A stretch of DNA of 14,006 nucleotides, from NCBI GenBank assembly GCA_015062635.1, contig SUUF01000051.1, positions 1-14,006 of the forward strand. The letters run 5' to 3'. Shown piece after piece: positions 1 through 5,464 of this stretch. A model generated the notes under the pieces. It searched no databases. It was given only the letters and a program-made list of their open reading frames with translations, and was not told where the DNA came from. The translations under genes were made by a program, and so were the position numbers. The DNA is from Coriobacteriaceae bacterium. GTDB taxonomy: Bacteria > Actinomycetota > Coriobacteriia > Coriobacteriales > Eggerthellaceae. Position 1 is the stretch's first letter, and every line of letters starts with the position of its first letter.

Positions 1-4
1 TTGC

Positions 5-10
5 CCTCCT
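5..10 (-). promoter_or_regulatory. Shine-Dalgarno for a gene starting left of the window
   Basis: On the minus strand the last bases of the window read TAGGAGGGCAA, a consensus AGGAGG with four more bases before the edge. A start codon would be expected a few bases beyond position 1. The gene itself is not visible, so its identity is unknown. Confidence 0.45.
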
Positions 11-110
11 ACAGGCTTGTCGTTGGGACATGCGGGCACACTGGCCCGAGATACCTCACTCTGAACAGGAACATCCCATAGATGGATTAGATTCGGTTGG
101 GATTGCAGCC

Positions 111-138
111 ATATTAACATTTATTTTGCGCAACGCAA
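111..138 (-). promoter_or_regulatory. Possible promoter for the gene left of the window
   Basis: The minus strand shows TTGCGT (133-138) and TAATAT (111-116) separated by 16 bp, in a locally AT-rich stretch just after a terminator-like hairpin. Both boxes are imperfect. The position, about 100 bp upstream of the edge Shine-Dalgarno, makes sense for a new transcription unit. This is inference from weak motifs. Confidence 0.3.
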
Positions 139-140
139 GA

Positions 141-168
141 AAAACAGCCCGTGCTGGCAGGCCGTTTT
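141..168 (-). terminator. Second terminator-like hairpin
   Basis: Read as minus-strand RNA this forms an 11-bp stem with two G-U pairs and a 6-nt loop, flanked by an A-run and followed by UUUUU. On the plus strand the two G-U pairs become A-C mismatches, so the minus orientation fits better. It shares the segment GCTGGCAGGCCGTTT with the hairpin at 393-418, so it may be a duplicated back-up terminator of the pilus operon. Confidence 0.6.
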
Positions 169-185
169 TTGCAAATCGGGCTTTT

Positions 186-337
186 TCGTCACGCAGCCGA
201 TTCGGCGACACTTCAAGTGGCAACGATTCGGCTGCGTGGCGCAAACCCGGTTGCCCATCGGGCCAATCCGGCAACGCGTCGCGCCACGCAGCCGAATTCT
301 TGACACTCACCCTGTCAAGAAATCGGCTCTGTGGCGC
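186..337. repeat. Two tandem copies of a palindromic element (BIME-like)
   Basis: Two 57-bp palindromic units lie at 186-242 and 281-337, offset by exactly 95 bp. Each has an outer arm related to GCGCCACGCAGCCGA, 27 bp of interior, and the complementary arm. The interiors have diverged but share GACACT at the same offset. Each interior is itself partly palindromic: CACTT/AAGTG in the first, TTCTTGACA/TGTCAAGAA in the second. The right arm of unit one and the left arm of unit two also form a perfect 17-bp inverted repeat (226-242 with 281-297), so two alternative foldings exist. It lies between two terminator-like hairpins. Its function is unknown. Confidence 0.75.
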
Positions 338-392
338 AACTTCCGTGCCATGAAGCCGATCCGCCCCGTCGACATGCCGCGCCACACAAGAG

Positions 393-418
393 AAACGGCC
401 TGCGCTGGCAGGCCGTTT
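393..418 (-). terminator. Terminator of the pilus operon
   Basis: A perfect 11-bp stem (AAACGGCCTGC pairing with GCAGGCCGTTT) with a 4-nt loop starts 25 bp after the stop codon of the minor pilin gene. On the minus strand it is followed by TTTCTCTTGTG, a T-rich but interrupted tail. Placement and symmetry make it the natural end of the operon. Confidence 0.85.
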
Positions 419-443
419 CACCATTTCGGAATGGCTTCCCGCG

Positions 444-1175
444 CTACTCGCGGCGCTCGCGGCGCTTGCGGGCCGCGTACAGGGCCACCACCATGGCGAG
501 CAGGCCGATGGCCGCGCATGCGCCCACCATGTTCCAGTCCAGGGAATCGCCGGTCTGCGGGTTGCGCTTCGAAGGGTTGGGCTTCGAGGGAGTCGTGGGC
601 TTCAGCTCGGGTTTCGGCGTGGCCACCACGTCGTACACCACGCCATCGTCGGTGAACTGCGGAACGTTGATGAGGAACGGCGGCATCGTCTCGTATTTTT
701 CAGCCACGCCGCTCGCGTCGATTTGCACCACCAGGTAGACGCCATAGCTCAGCGCATCGAACTCGGCCAAGCCGTCATTCCCGCTCGTCGCCTCGATGCT
801 CGCAGCATCCTGCGTGCGGGCGGTGCGCGCTATCGACTGTGCGGCAGCCGTCGCCTGGCGCGCGGTCAGGGCCCCGTTGAAATCGACGTCGGCTCCCGTA
901 AAGGGGTCCAGGAGCTCGTAGGCGTTTCCATAATCGAGGCTGGCGACCTGGTAAATCGCGAATTGGGCGCCGCTGATGTTGCGCGTCACGCCGTTTTCGC
1001 GGTGCTGCACGACGAGCGTGAGCGTGGCCTCCTCGTCGTCGGCATGGGCAACGCCGGGACATGCAGCTAAGCACAGGCCCGCCAACGCGAAGGACAGCAC
1101 CGACGCGACCAGCGCGGCGGCTATTGCCGAAACCCGCGTGGACATCTGCTTCCAGGTCGATTCCATCTTGCTCAT
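444..1175 (-). CDS. Minor (probable basal) pilin with NPQTG sorting signal
   Basis: This 243-aa secreted, wall-anchored protein is probably the base subunit of the pilus. It has a signal peptide with likely cleavage after AHA (residue 45) and one pilin-like domain (about 50-190) with SGAQFAIYQV near its start, GVYLVVQ at 145-151 and a PPFLINVP strand at 165-172. VVYDVVATPK (179-188) resembles the pilin motif that ends in YPK, with Thr in place of Tyr. A proline/lysine-rich linker (about 187-204) leads to NPQTG (205-209), a hydrophobic segment and an Arg/Lys-rich tail. Its start overlaps the stop of the preceding sortase gene in ATGA, with AGGA 7 nt upstream of the start, so translation is probably coupled. 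Proline-rich tails are typical of basal pilins. NPQTG resembles class B sortase signals more than LPXTG. The base role is inferred from size, tail and position. Confidence 0.9.
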   Translation of the reverse strand: MSKMESTWKQMSTRVSAIAAALVASVLSFALAGLCLAACPGVAHADDEEATLTLVVQHRENGVTRNISGAQFAIYQVASLDYGNAYELLDPFTGADVDFNGALTARQATAAAQSIARTARTQDAASIEATSGNDGLAEFDALSYGVYLVVQIDASGVAEKYETMPPFLINVPQFTDDGVVYDVVATPKPELKPTTPSKPNPSKRNPQTGDSLDWNMVGACAAIGLLAMVVALYAARKRRERRE

Positions 1176-2083
1176 CGTTCGTTCCTATCTCTTCCCCTCA
1201 GGCGCCTGGCCAGCACGATCAGTCCCCCAATCGCGACAAGGCTCAACGCCGCGGCAAGCGCGAGCGTTTGCGGCGAGAATGCACCCAGCCAATCAAACAG
1301 GCCCGCCCCTTCCGGCGCCACGTACGGGACGCGATGCCCCGTGACGAGCATCCGGTGCGTGTTCACCGAATACGGCGTGCACGTCACCAGCGTCATCAGA
1401 TCGCGGCCCGGCTGTATCGCCAGGTCCGCGACCTCGTTCGGCTCCACCACCCGGGTCTCTTCCACCTCGTAGGCCAGATCGTCGCCCAGCACGTGAACGT
1501 AGAACTGGTCGCCCGGCTCAATCTGGTCCAGGTCGGTGAACAGCTTCATCGTCGGCAGCCCCCGGTGCCCGGAAAGCACGCAGTGCGTCGACGCCCCGCC
1601 CACCGGCAGGCTCGTCCCCGGCAGATGCCCGACTCCCTTGTCAAGCACCTCGGTAGACGCCCCGTGGTAGACGGGAAGCCGCTGGCCGATCTTGGGTATC
1701 TCCAAGTAGGCCATGGCCGCATTTCCCGGAACGCGCAGCTGGCGCTGGTATTCCGCGCTTCCCTCGGCTTGCGCCTCCCCTTCCCCGAAGGGGTCGAAGA
1801 TCACGTTCGCCGAATGCGCCTCGTTGTAGGCGCGCGCCTGCTCAAGCAACGCCGCCATCTGTTCCGGGTCCCCCGCATCCACCGCCGACTCATATTCGGC
1901 GGCGATGCGGGCGCTCATATATTCGTTGTAAAGGTAGCTGTACGCGGGGTACAACATTATCGCGGCCCCCACGAGGAACAGCAGCACCAGCGCGATGGAC
2001 CGCGCGCTCAAACGCGTTCGGCCCGGATGCCCCTGCCCCGTGTTCGCCTTCCGCTCAGGCACGATGACGCACCTTCGCGCCAT
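1172..2083 (-). CDS. srtC: Class C (pilin-polymerising) sortase, DPF lid
   Basis: This is a membrane-bound transpeptidase that cleaves pilin sorting signals and joins subunits. The 303-aa protein has a short cytoplasmic N-terminus, a membrane segment at about 30-50, an extracellular sortase domain, and a second membrane segment at about 273-292 with a basic tail; two membrane segments are usual for class C. The catalytic His173 lies in SGHRGLP, Cys235 in TLVTCTPY and Arg244 in NTHRMLV. DPF (97-99) before the core matches the class C lid that covers the active site. The 5' end overlaps the previous sortase gene. The start is uncertain: ATG at 2083 has a poor ribosome site, whereas GTG at 2062 has GAAGGTG upstream and would overlap its neighbour by only 8 bp. 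The 3' end overlaps the minor pilin gene by 4 bp. Family assignment is very safe; substrate choice is unknown. Confidence 0.96.
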   Translation of the reverse strand: MARRCVIVPERKANTGQGHPGRTRLSARSIALVLLFLVGAAIMLYPAYSYLYNEYMSARIAAEYESAVDAGDPEQMAALLEQARAYNEAHSANVIFDPFGEGEAQAEGSAEYQRQLRVPGNAAMAYLEIPKIGQRLPVYHGASTEVLDKGVGHLPGTSLPVGGASTHCVLSGHRGLPTMKLFTDLDQIEPGDQFYVHVLGDDLAYEVEETRVVEPNEVADLAIQPGRDLMTLVTCTPYSVNTHRMLVTGHRVPYVAPEGAGLFDWLGAFSPQTLALAAALSLVAIGGLIVLARRLRGRDRNER

Positions 2084-2975
2084 GCTCGGGCTTCAGCGCC
2101 TCGGCGTCGATGGCCGCATCGGCCGTTTCCCCAGCGCGGCGTTTGCGCCAGCGCGCATACAGCCACAGCAGCACCAGCGCCACCAGCACGCCGGCACCCG
2201 CGACGGCCAGCTTGGTCAAGAAGCCGAACGGCCGTATCGCGCCCACGTTCTCGTCGCCATCGGCATACGGCACGCGATGCCCCCGCACCAGCAGCCGGTC
2301 GGTGTTCACGCCATACGGCGTGCAGGTGACCAGCGTGCACAGGTCGCTGCCCCGCTCGATGGCCAGCGAGCGCGTCTCGGACGGCGCGACGACCTCGATG
2401 TTGTCAACCTCGTAGGCCAAGGTGCGGTCGAGTATGCGCAGGAAGAACCTGTCTCCCTCCACCAGCTGGTCGAGGTTCGAGAACATCTCGGCCGCCGGAA
2501 GCCCGCGGTGCGCCGTCACCACGCTATGCGAGCTCTCGCCGCCCACCGGCAGGCTCGAGCCGAAGATGTGCGCGGCGCCCTTCTCAAGCGACGCGGCCGT
2601 CGAGTAGTGGTAGATGGGAAGCCGCACCCCGATGGCCGGGATCTCGACCACGCCCATCATGCCGTTGCCCATCACGTTCAGGTACGACTCATACTCCTCG
2701 TCGGTCGTCCCCTCGCGGATGGCGAACACATCGGGCACCGTCTGCCCCACTAGCCGCTCGTTGTACTTCTGCGCCCGCGCGAACGCCGCGTCGTAATCGG
2801 CATTCGCATCGGCATCCACCGCATTCCCATACTGCGCGATGATGTCGTCGGCGACGTTCTGGTAGTGCCAGTTGTTCACGAACGGGTACATGAAGATGCA
2901 GAACCCCACGAGAAACAACACCGCCAGCGCCACGTTCCGACGCGTGAACTCGATATGTCCCAGCTGCACACCCAT
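2055..2975 (-). CDS. srtC: Class C sortase with altered lid motif
   Basis: This is the second pilin-polymerising sortase of the operon, 306 aa from the chosen start. It has an N-terminal membrane segment at about 14-33, a sortase core, and a C-terminal membrane segment at about 257-273 followed by a basic then acidic tail. Catalytic residues are His156 in TAHRGLP, Cys218 in TLVTCTPY and Arg227 in NTDRLLV. Where the sister enzyme has DPF, this one reads PDVF (81-84), so the usual Asp-Pro-aromatic lid is not intact. I chose ATG 2975 over ATG 3005 because GGAGG lies 10 nt upstream of it. A GC-rich hairpin (2992-3020) sits directly before that ribosome site. It lies about 70 bp after the shaft gene and overlaps the next sortase gene. 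The two enzymes are similar throughout their cores and look like an old duplication. Confidence 0.95.
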   Translation of the reverse strand: MGVQLGHIEFTRRNVALAVLFLVGFCIFMYPFVNNWHYQNVADDIIAQYGNAVDADANADYDAAFARAQKYNERLVGQTVPDVFAIREGTTDEEYESYLNVMGNGMMGVVEIPAIGVRLPIYHYSTAASLEKGAAHIFGSSLPVGGESSHSVVTAHRGLPAAEMFSNLDQLVEGDRFFLRILDRTLAYEVDNIEVVAPSETRSLAIERGSDLCTLVTCTPYGVNTDRLLVRGHRVPYADGDENVGAIRPFGFLTKLAVAGAGVLVALVLLWLYARWRKRRAGETADAAIDAEALKPEHGAKVRHRA

Positions 2976-2991
2976 AACCTGCGTGCCTCCA

Positions 2992-3020
2992 CGGCCGGCT
3001 CGCATGCCGCGCGCCGGCCG
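2992..3020 (-). promoter_or_regulatory. GC-rich hairpin before the sortase ribosome site
   Basis: Perfect 8-bp arms CGGCCGGC and GCCGGCCG surround a 13-nt loop and end 1 nt before the GGAGG of the first sortase gene. There is no T-run, so it is not a standard intrinsic terminator. It could act in mRNA processing, attenuation or translational control so that sortase is made at lower level than shaft pilin. Function is inferred from position only. Confidence 0.5.
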
Positions 3021-3045
3021 GGAAAGCCCTTAGCGCATCCTCTCG

Positions 3046-5388
3046 TTACGCAGCCGCCATGCCTGCCGGCGCCTTGCGGGTGCGGCGCGCCATGATAACC
3101 GCCAACGCCATGATGGCCGCGCCGATAAACACGTAGAACAGGATGCCCGAGCCGCCGGTCGCCGGCAGCAGGCCGAGCTTCTTGTTCACGACCATCGCGG
3201 TTTGGTTCGAGACGATGCTCGCCGCATCGATCGTCGTGTTCACATTCTGGGTGCCGTCTTCGTTCAGCAGCGAATCGGGCACGCCGTCGGTCTTCTTGAT
3301 GTTGTAGGTCGAGATGGTCGTGACGTCTTCCATCGGCTCGATGATATTCATCTGGGAATCGAGCTTCTGCGTCACGATGGTTATCGTGTACGAGTCGAGG
3401 ATCAGGTCATCGGCGGCGCCCTTGCCGTCCTCAGGCGTGGCCGGCGTCGCCGGCTCGGTCACATAGGTCGGCGTGATGGTGATCTCGTACTGGATGTTCG
3501 GGTTGAAGGCATAGCCGAGCGGCGCGCTGATCTCTTTCAGCACGTACTTGCCCGCATCCAGGCCCTTCATGGCGATGTAGCCCTTGGCGTCCGACTTCGG
3601 GTTTGCGCCGCCCGTCGCGACGAGCACATGCGTCGCGGCATCGAACTTCAGCTGCTGCTGGTCGGCCGCGGCGATGTTCACGAATTTCTCGGTGCCCGCG
3701 CCCATCGTCACATGGTCGGCGGTCTTCGTCAGCGTGAATTCCGCACCCTCGAGCCAACCGTACTCGCCGGTGCTGCCGTTTTCTTCGGTTCCGCCCTTCA
3801 CGACGTCGCCCGTGGTCCTCGTCTGGATGACATCGCCGTTGGCGTCAACCCAGATCTTGCGGATCTCGGAGGTCTTGTTGTGGTCGGACTCGTCGAGGGG
3901 CTCGCCGCCGGGGCCGACGGAACCGCTCTGGTCGGCGCCCAGGACATCGGCATCGATGTCGAAGGTGTAGTGGCGGGTCTTATCCTGCAGCTCGCCGGTA
4001 TCCTCGTCGTCGTTCGGCTCGTTCGGGTTGAACGAATCGTCGGGGTTGCCGTCGTCATCGAAGTAACCATCGGGCACGAAGTTCGGGTCTTGCGAGAAGT
4101 TAAGCTTGGCGGTGTTGTCCATCTGGTTCACCTGCTGGGCGAACGTGGCGCCCTCCTCGGTGGTCACCGTCGCCGTGTAGGTGATGATGGCCGTGGGCGC
4201 GCCGAGCACGTGGTACAGGAAGCCATCGTGCGCTTTCGCGGAACTGGTTGGGTCGTCAGCCAGGAACTGCACGACGAAGCCCTGGTCAGGCTCGCTTTCC
4301 ATGCCCTTGAAGTCACCATAGGAAACGCCATCCTTGGCCGCGCTGCCCTTGTAGAAGATGTAGTAATCCTTATCGGCGGCCGTCGTCACCTCGTCGTCGC
4401 CATTCACCACCTTCACCGCGATGCTGCCCGGGTTGAGCTTCAGGCCGGAAGTCAGCACGTCGGTGATGTAGAACTGCGGGGCGAGGTAGTTCGTGGTGTA
4501 AGTGGGAACCGGCACCTTGATGGAGAACTCGATCTCGTCGCCGACCGCCACATCCTGCTTCGTGTCGTAGTTGCCGCTCGCGTCGGTCTCGACGTCGCCA
4601 TCGGCATCGAGGCCGCCCGATTTCTTGTCGATGGAAAGCGGCGAGCGCTTGAAGACGCCTGCGTTGCCGGTCTCACCGGAAGCCGCGGGATAATCGGTCA
4701 CGCCCTCCTCGATTTCAATGGCATGCGTGCCGTCTTCGGGCAGGCTGATGCTGTTGTAGTAGTCGGCCGCCACGAAGATGGGCTTGTAAACGTAATCGGT
4801 ATCGCCGCTCGCAGGCGTCGCCACGAACATGTACAGGCCCGACGCCGCATTCGCGACCGTGATCTGCCCGTCGCCGTTTGCCGTCTGCGTCGACGATGCC
4901 GTCGCCTTTCCCTTGGCCTTGTTGTTCGCCACCGCCGTGGAAAGCGCGTTCACCATGGCAGGCGTCAGCTGGCGGGTGTCAGACGTCACCTCGGTGGGGT
5001 TGTCATCGTCGTCTACCGTGTAGCTCGAGATCACCATCTCGTCGACCCACAGGCCGCCGACGGTCTGCCCGTCGGCATCCTTATGTCCGAACGAGGTGTC
5101 GGTTTCGGTGCCGTCGACGATGCCATCTCGATCGGCATCGACGGCTGTCGTGAGCTCCCACTGCTGCGAGGTGGCGTTTTGGGCGATCACCTGGTAGTAC
5201 ACCGCGGTATCGCCATTCTCGAGCCCGCCCACGGTCAGGCTGTAACCCGGGCCGGCAGGGTCGGCGCTGGTCGCCGTCGTGTCGAGCACCGACGCGCCCA
5301 CGCCGAAGGCGGCCGCCGGGGCCATCGCAAGCGCCAACGCGCCCGCCGCGGCGAAACCGGCGAACTTTCTGCTCAGTGTCAGTTTCAT
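3046..5388 (-). CDS. Major shaft pilin, SpaA/isopeptide type, LPATG anchor
   Basis: This is the likely polymerising shaft subunit, 780 aa. It has a signal peptide at about 1-28 (MKLTLSRKF, then an Ala-rich core). An N-terminal domain runs to about 240. Next comes a pilin isopeptide domain starting near VFKRSPLSIDKKSG, with DVAVGDEIEFSIKVPVP and YITDVLTSGLKLNPG, the usual pattern of such domains. An Asp/Asn/Pro-rich linker follows, then a CnaB/SpaA domain with E-box YVLKEISAPLGY (615-626, Glu619). LPATG is at 741-745, then a hydrophobic segment and RRTRK. Lys247 in VFK sits where the linking lysine of a YPK pilin motif would fall; this is a guess because the motif is not canonical. I chose ATG 5388 because GGGG/AAAGGGG lies 9 nt upstream and the signal peptide begins cleanly there; an upstream GTG at 5421 adds 11 unlikely residues. 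It follows the tip gene by 76 bp, and no terminator is seen between them. Confidence 0.95.
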   Translation of the reverse strand: MKLTLSRKFAGFAAAGALALAMAPAAAFGVGASVLDTTATSADPAGPGYSLTVGGLENGDTAVYYQVIAQNATSQQWELTTAVDADRDGIVDGTETDTSFGHKDADGQTVGGLWVDEMVISSYTVDDDDNPTEVTSDTRQLTPAMVNALSTAVANNKAKGKATASSTQTANGDGQITVANAASGLYMFVATPASGDTDYVYKPIFVAADYYNSISLPEDGTHAIEIEEGVTDYPAASGETGNAGVFKRSPLSIDKKSGGLDADGDVETDASGNYDTKQDVAVGDEIEFSIKVPVPTYTTNYLAPQFYITDVLTSGLKLNPGSIAVKVVNGDDEVTTAADKDYYIFYKGSAAKDGVSYGDFKGMESEPDQGFVVQFLADDPTSSAKAHDGFLYHVLGAPTAIITYTATVTTEEGATFAQQVNQMDNTAKLNFSQDPNFVPDGYFDDDGNPDDSFNPNEPNDDEDTGELQDKTRHYTFDIDADVLGADQSGSVGPGGEPLDESDHNKTSEIRKIWVDANGDVIQTRTTGDVVKGGTEENGSTGEYGWLEGAEFTLTKTADHVTMGAGTEKFVNIAAADQQQLKFDAATHVLVATGGANPKSDAKGYIAMKGLDAGKYVLKEISAPLGYAFNPNIQYEITITPTYVTEPATPATPEDGKGAADDLILDSYTITIVTQKLDSQMNIIEPMEDVTTISTYNIKKTDGVPDSLLNEDGTQNVNTTIDAASIVSNQTAMVVNKKLGLLPATGGSGILFYVFIGAAIMALAVIMARRTRKAPAGMAAA

Positions 5389-5405
5389 TACTCGTTTCCC
5401 CTTTC

Positions 5406-5441
5406 CTATATCGTGCCGCACATAGTTACCGTGTTTCTCAC
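5406..5441 (-). CDS. Possible 11-residue leader ORF between tip and shaft genes
   Basis: GGAGGTGA (5452-5459), a near-perfect Shine-Dalgarno sequence, begins a few bases after the tip gene's stop. Ten nt downstream is GTG at 5441, opening an 11-codon frame (MRNTVTMCGTI) that stops 17 nt before the shaft ATG. The strong ribosome site otherwise has no obvious gene. It may be a translated leader that affects shaft expression, or a relic of a former start. Evidence is positional only. Confidence 0.25.
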   Translation of the reverse strand: MRNTVTMCGTI

Positions 5442-5464
5442 GTCCGTCTCATCACCTCCATGCA

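Larger units (their letters stand above)
1..392. other. Non-coding region left of the pilus operon
   Basis: I see no convincing gene here; the reading frames that cross it are driven by inverted-repeat GC-rich DNA and show no protein family signature. It holds, from right to left, two tandem palindromic elements (186-337), a terminator-like hairpin (141-168), a weak promoter-like pair on the minus strand (111-138), and a strong Shine-Dalgarno sequence at the extreme left. The part from about 10 to 110 would be the 5' leader of the next minus-strand gene. It contains a small GGGC/GCCC stem near 33-48, but I recognise no riboswitch class. Confidence 0.6.

Noticed and set aside
1..110. A riboswitch in the leader of the gene to the left
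   Set aside because: A small GGGC/GCCC stem exists, but I recognise no conserved riboswitch core and the downstream gene is not visible.
300..317. TTGACA boxes on both strands inside the second palindrome
   Set aside because: They are a by-product of the TTCTTGACA/TGTCAAGAA arms. No -10 box lies at 16-18 bp on either strand.
186..337. A CRISPR array or attachment site
   Set aside because: There are only two units, they are imperfect with diverged interiors, and there is no spacer pattern or integrase nearby. A BIME-like palindromic element fits better.
30..655. Several overlapping frames in the left region on both strands
   Set aside because: They share peptide-like strings only because they run through the inverted repeats. 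They have no ribosome sites or domains, and one runs into the minor pilin gene.
1059..1073. A lipobox-like LAAC (36-39) in the minor pilin signal peptide
   Set aside because: The hydrophobic core continues past it to a good signal peptidase I site (AHA, 43-45), and the protein has a complete C-terminal sorting signal, so a lipoprotein is unlikely.
1061..2329. 422-codon plus-strand frame opposite the sortases
   Set aside because: Its composition is Arg/His/Pro/Gln-rich and it overlaps both sortase genes, whose catalytic motifs are unmistakable on the other strand.
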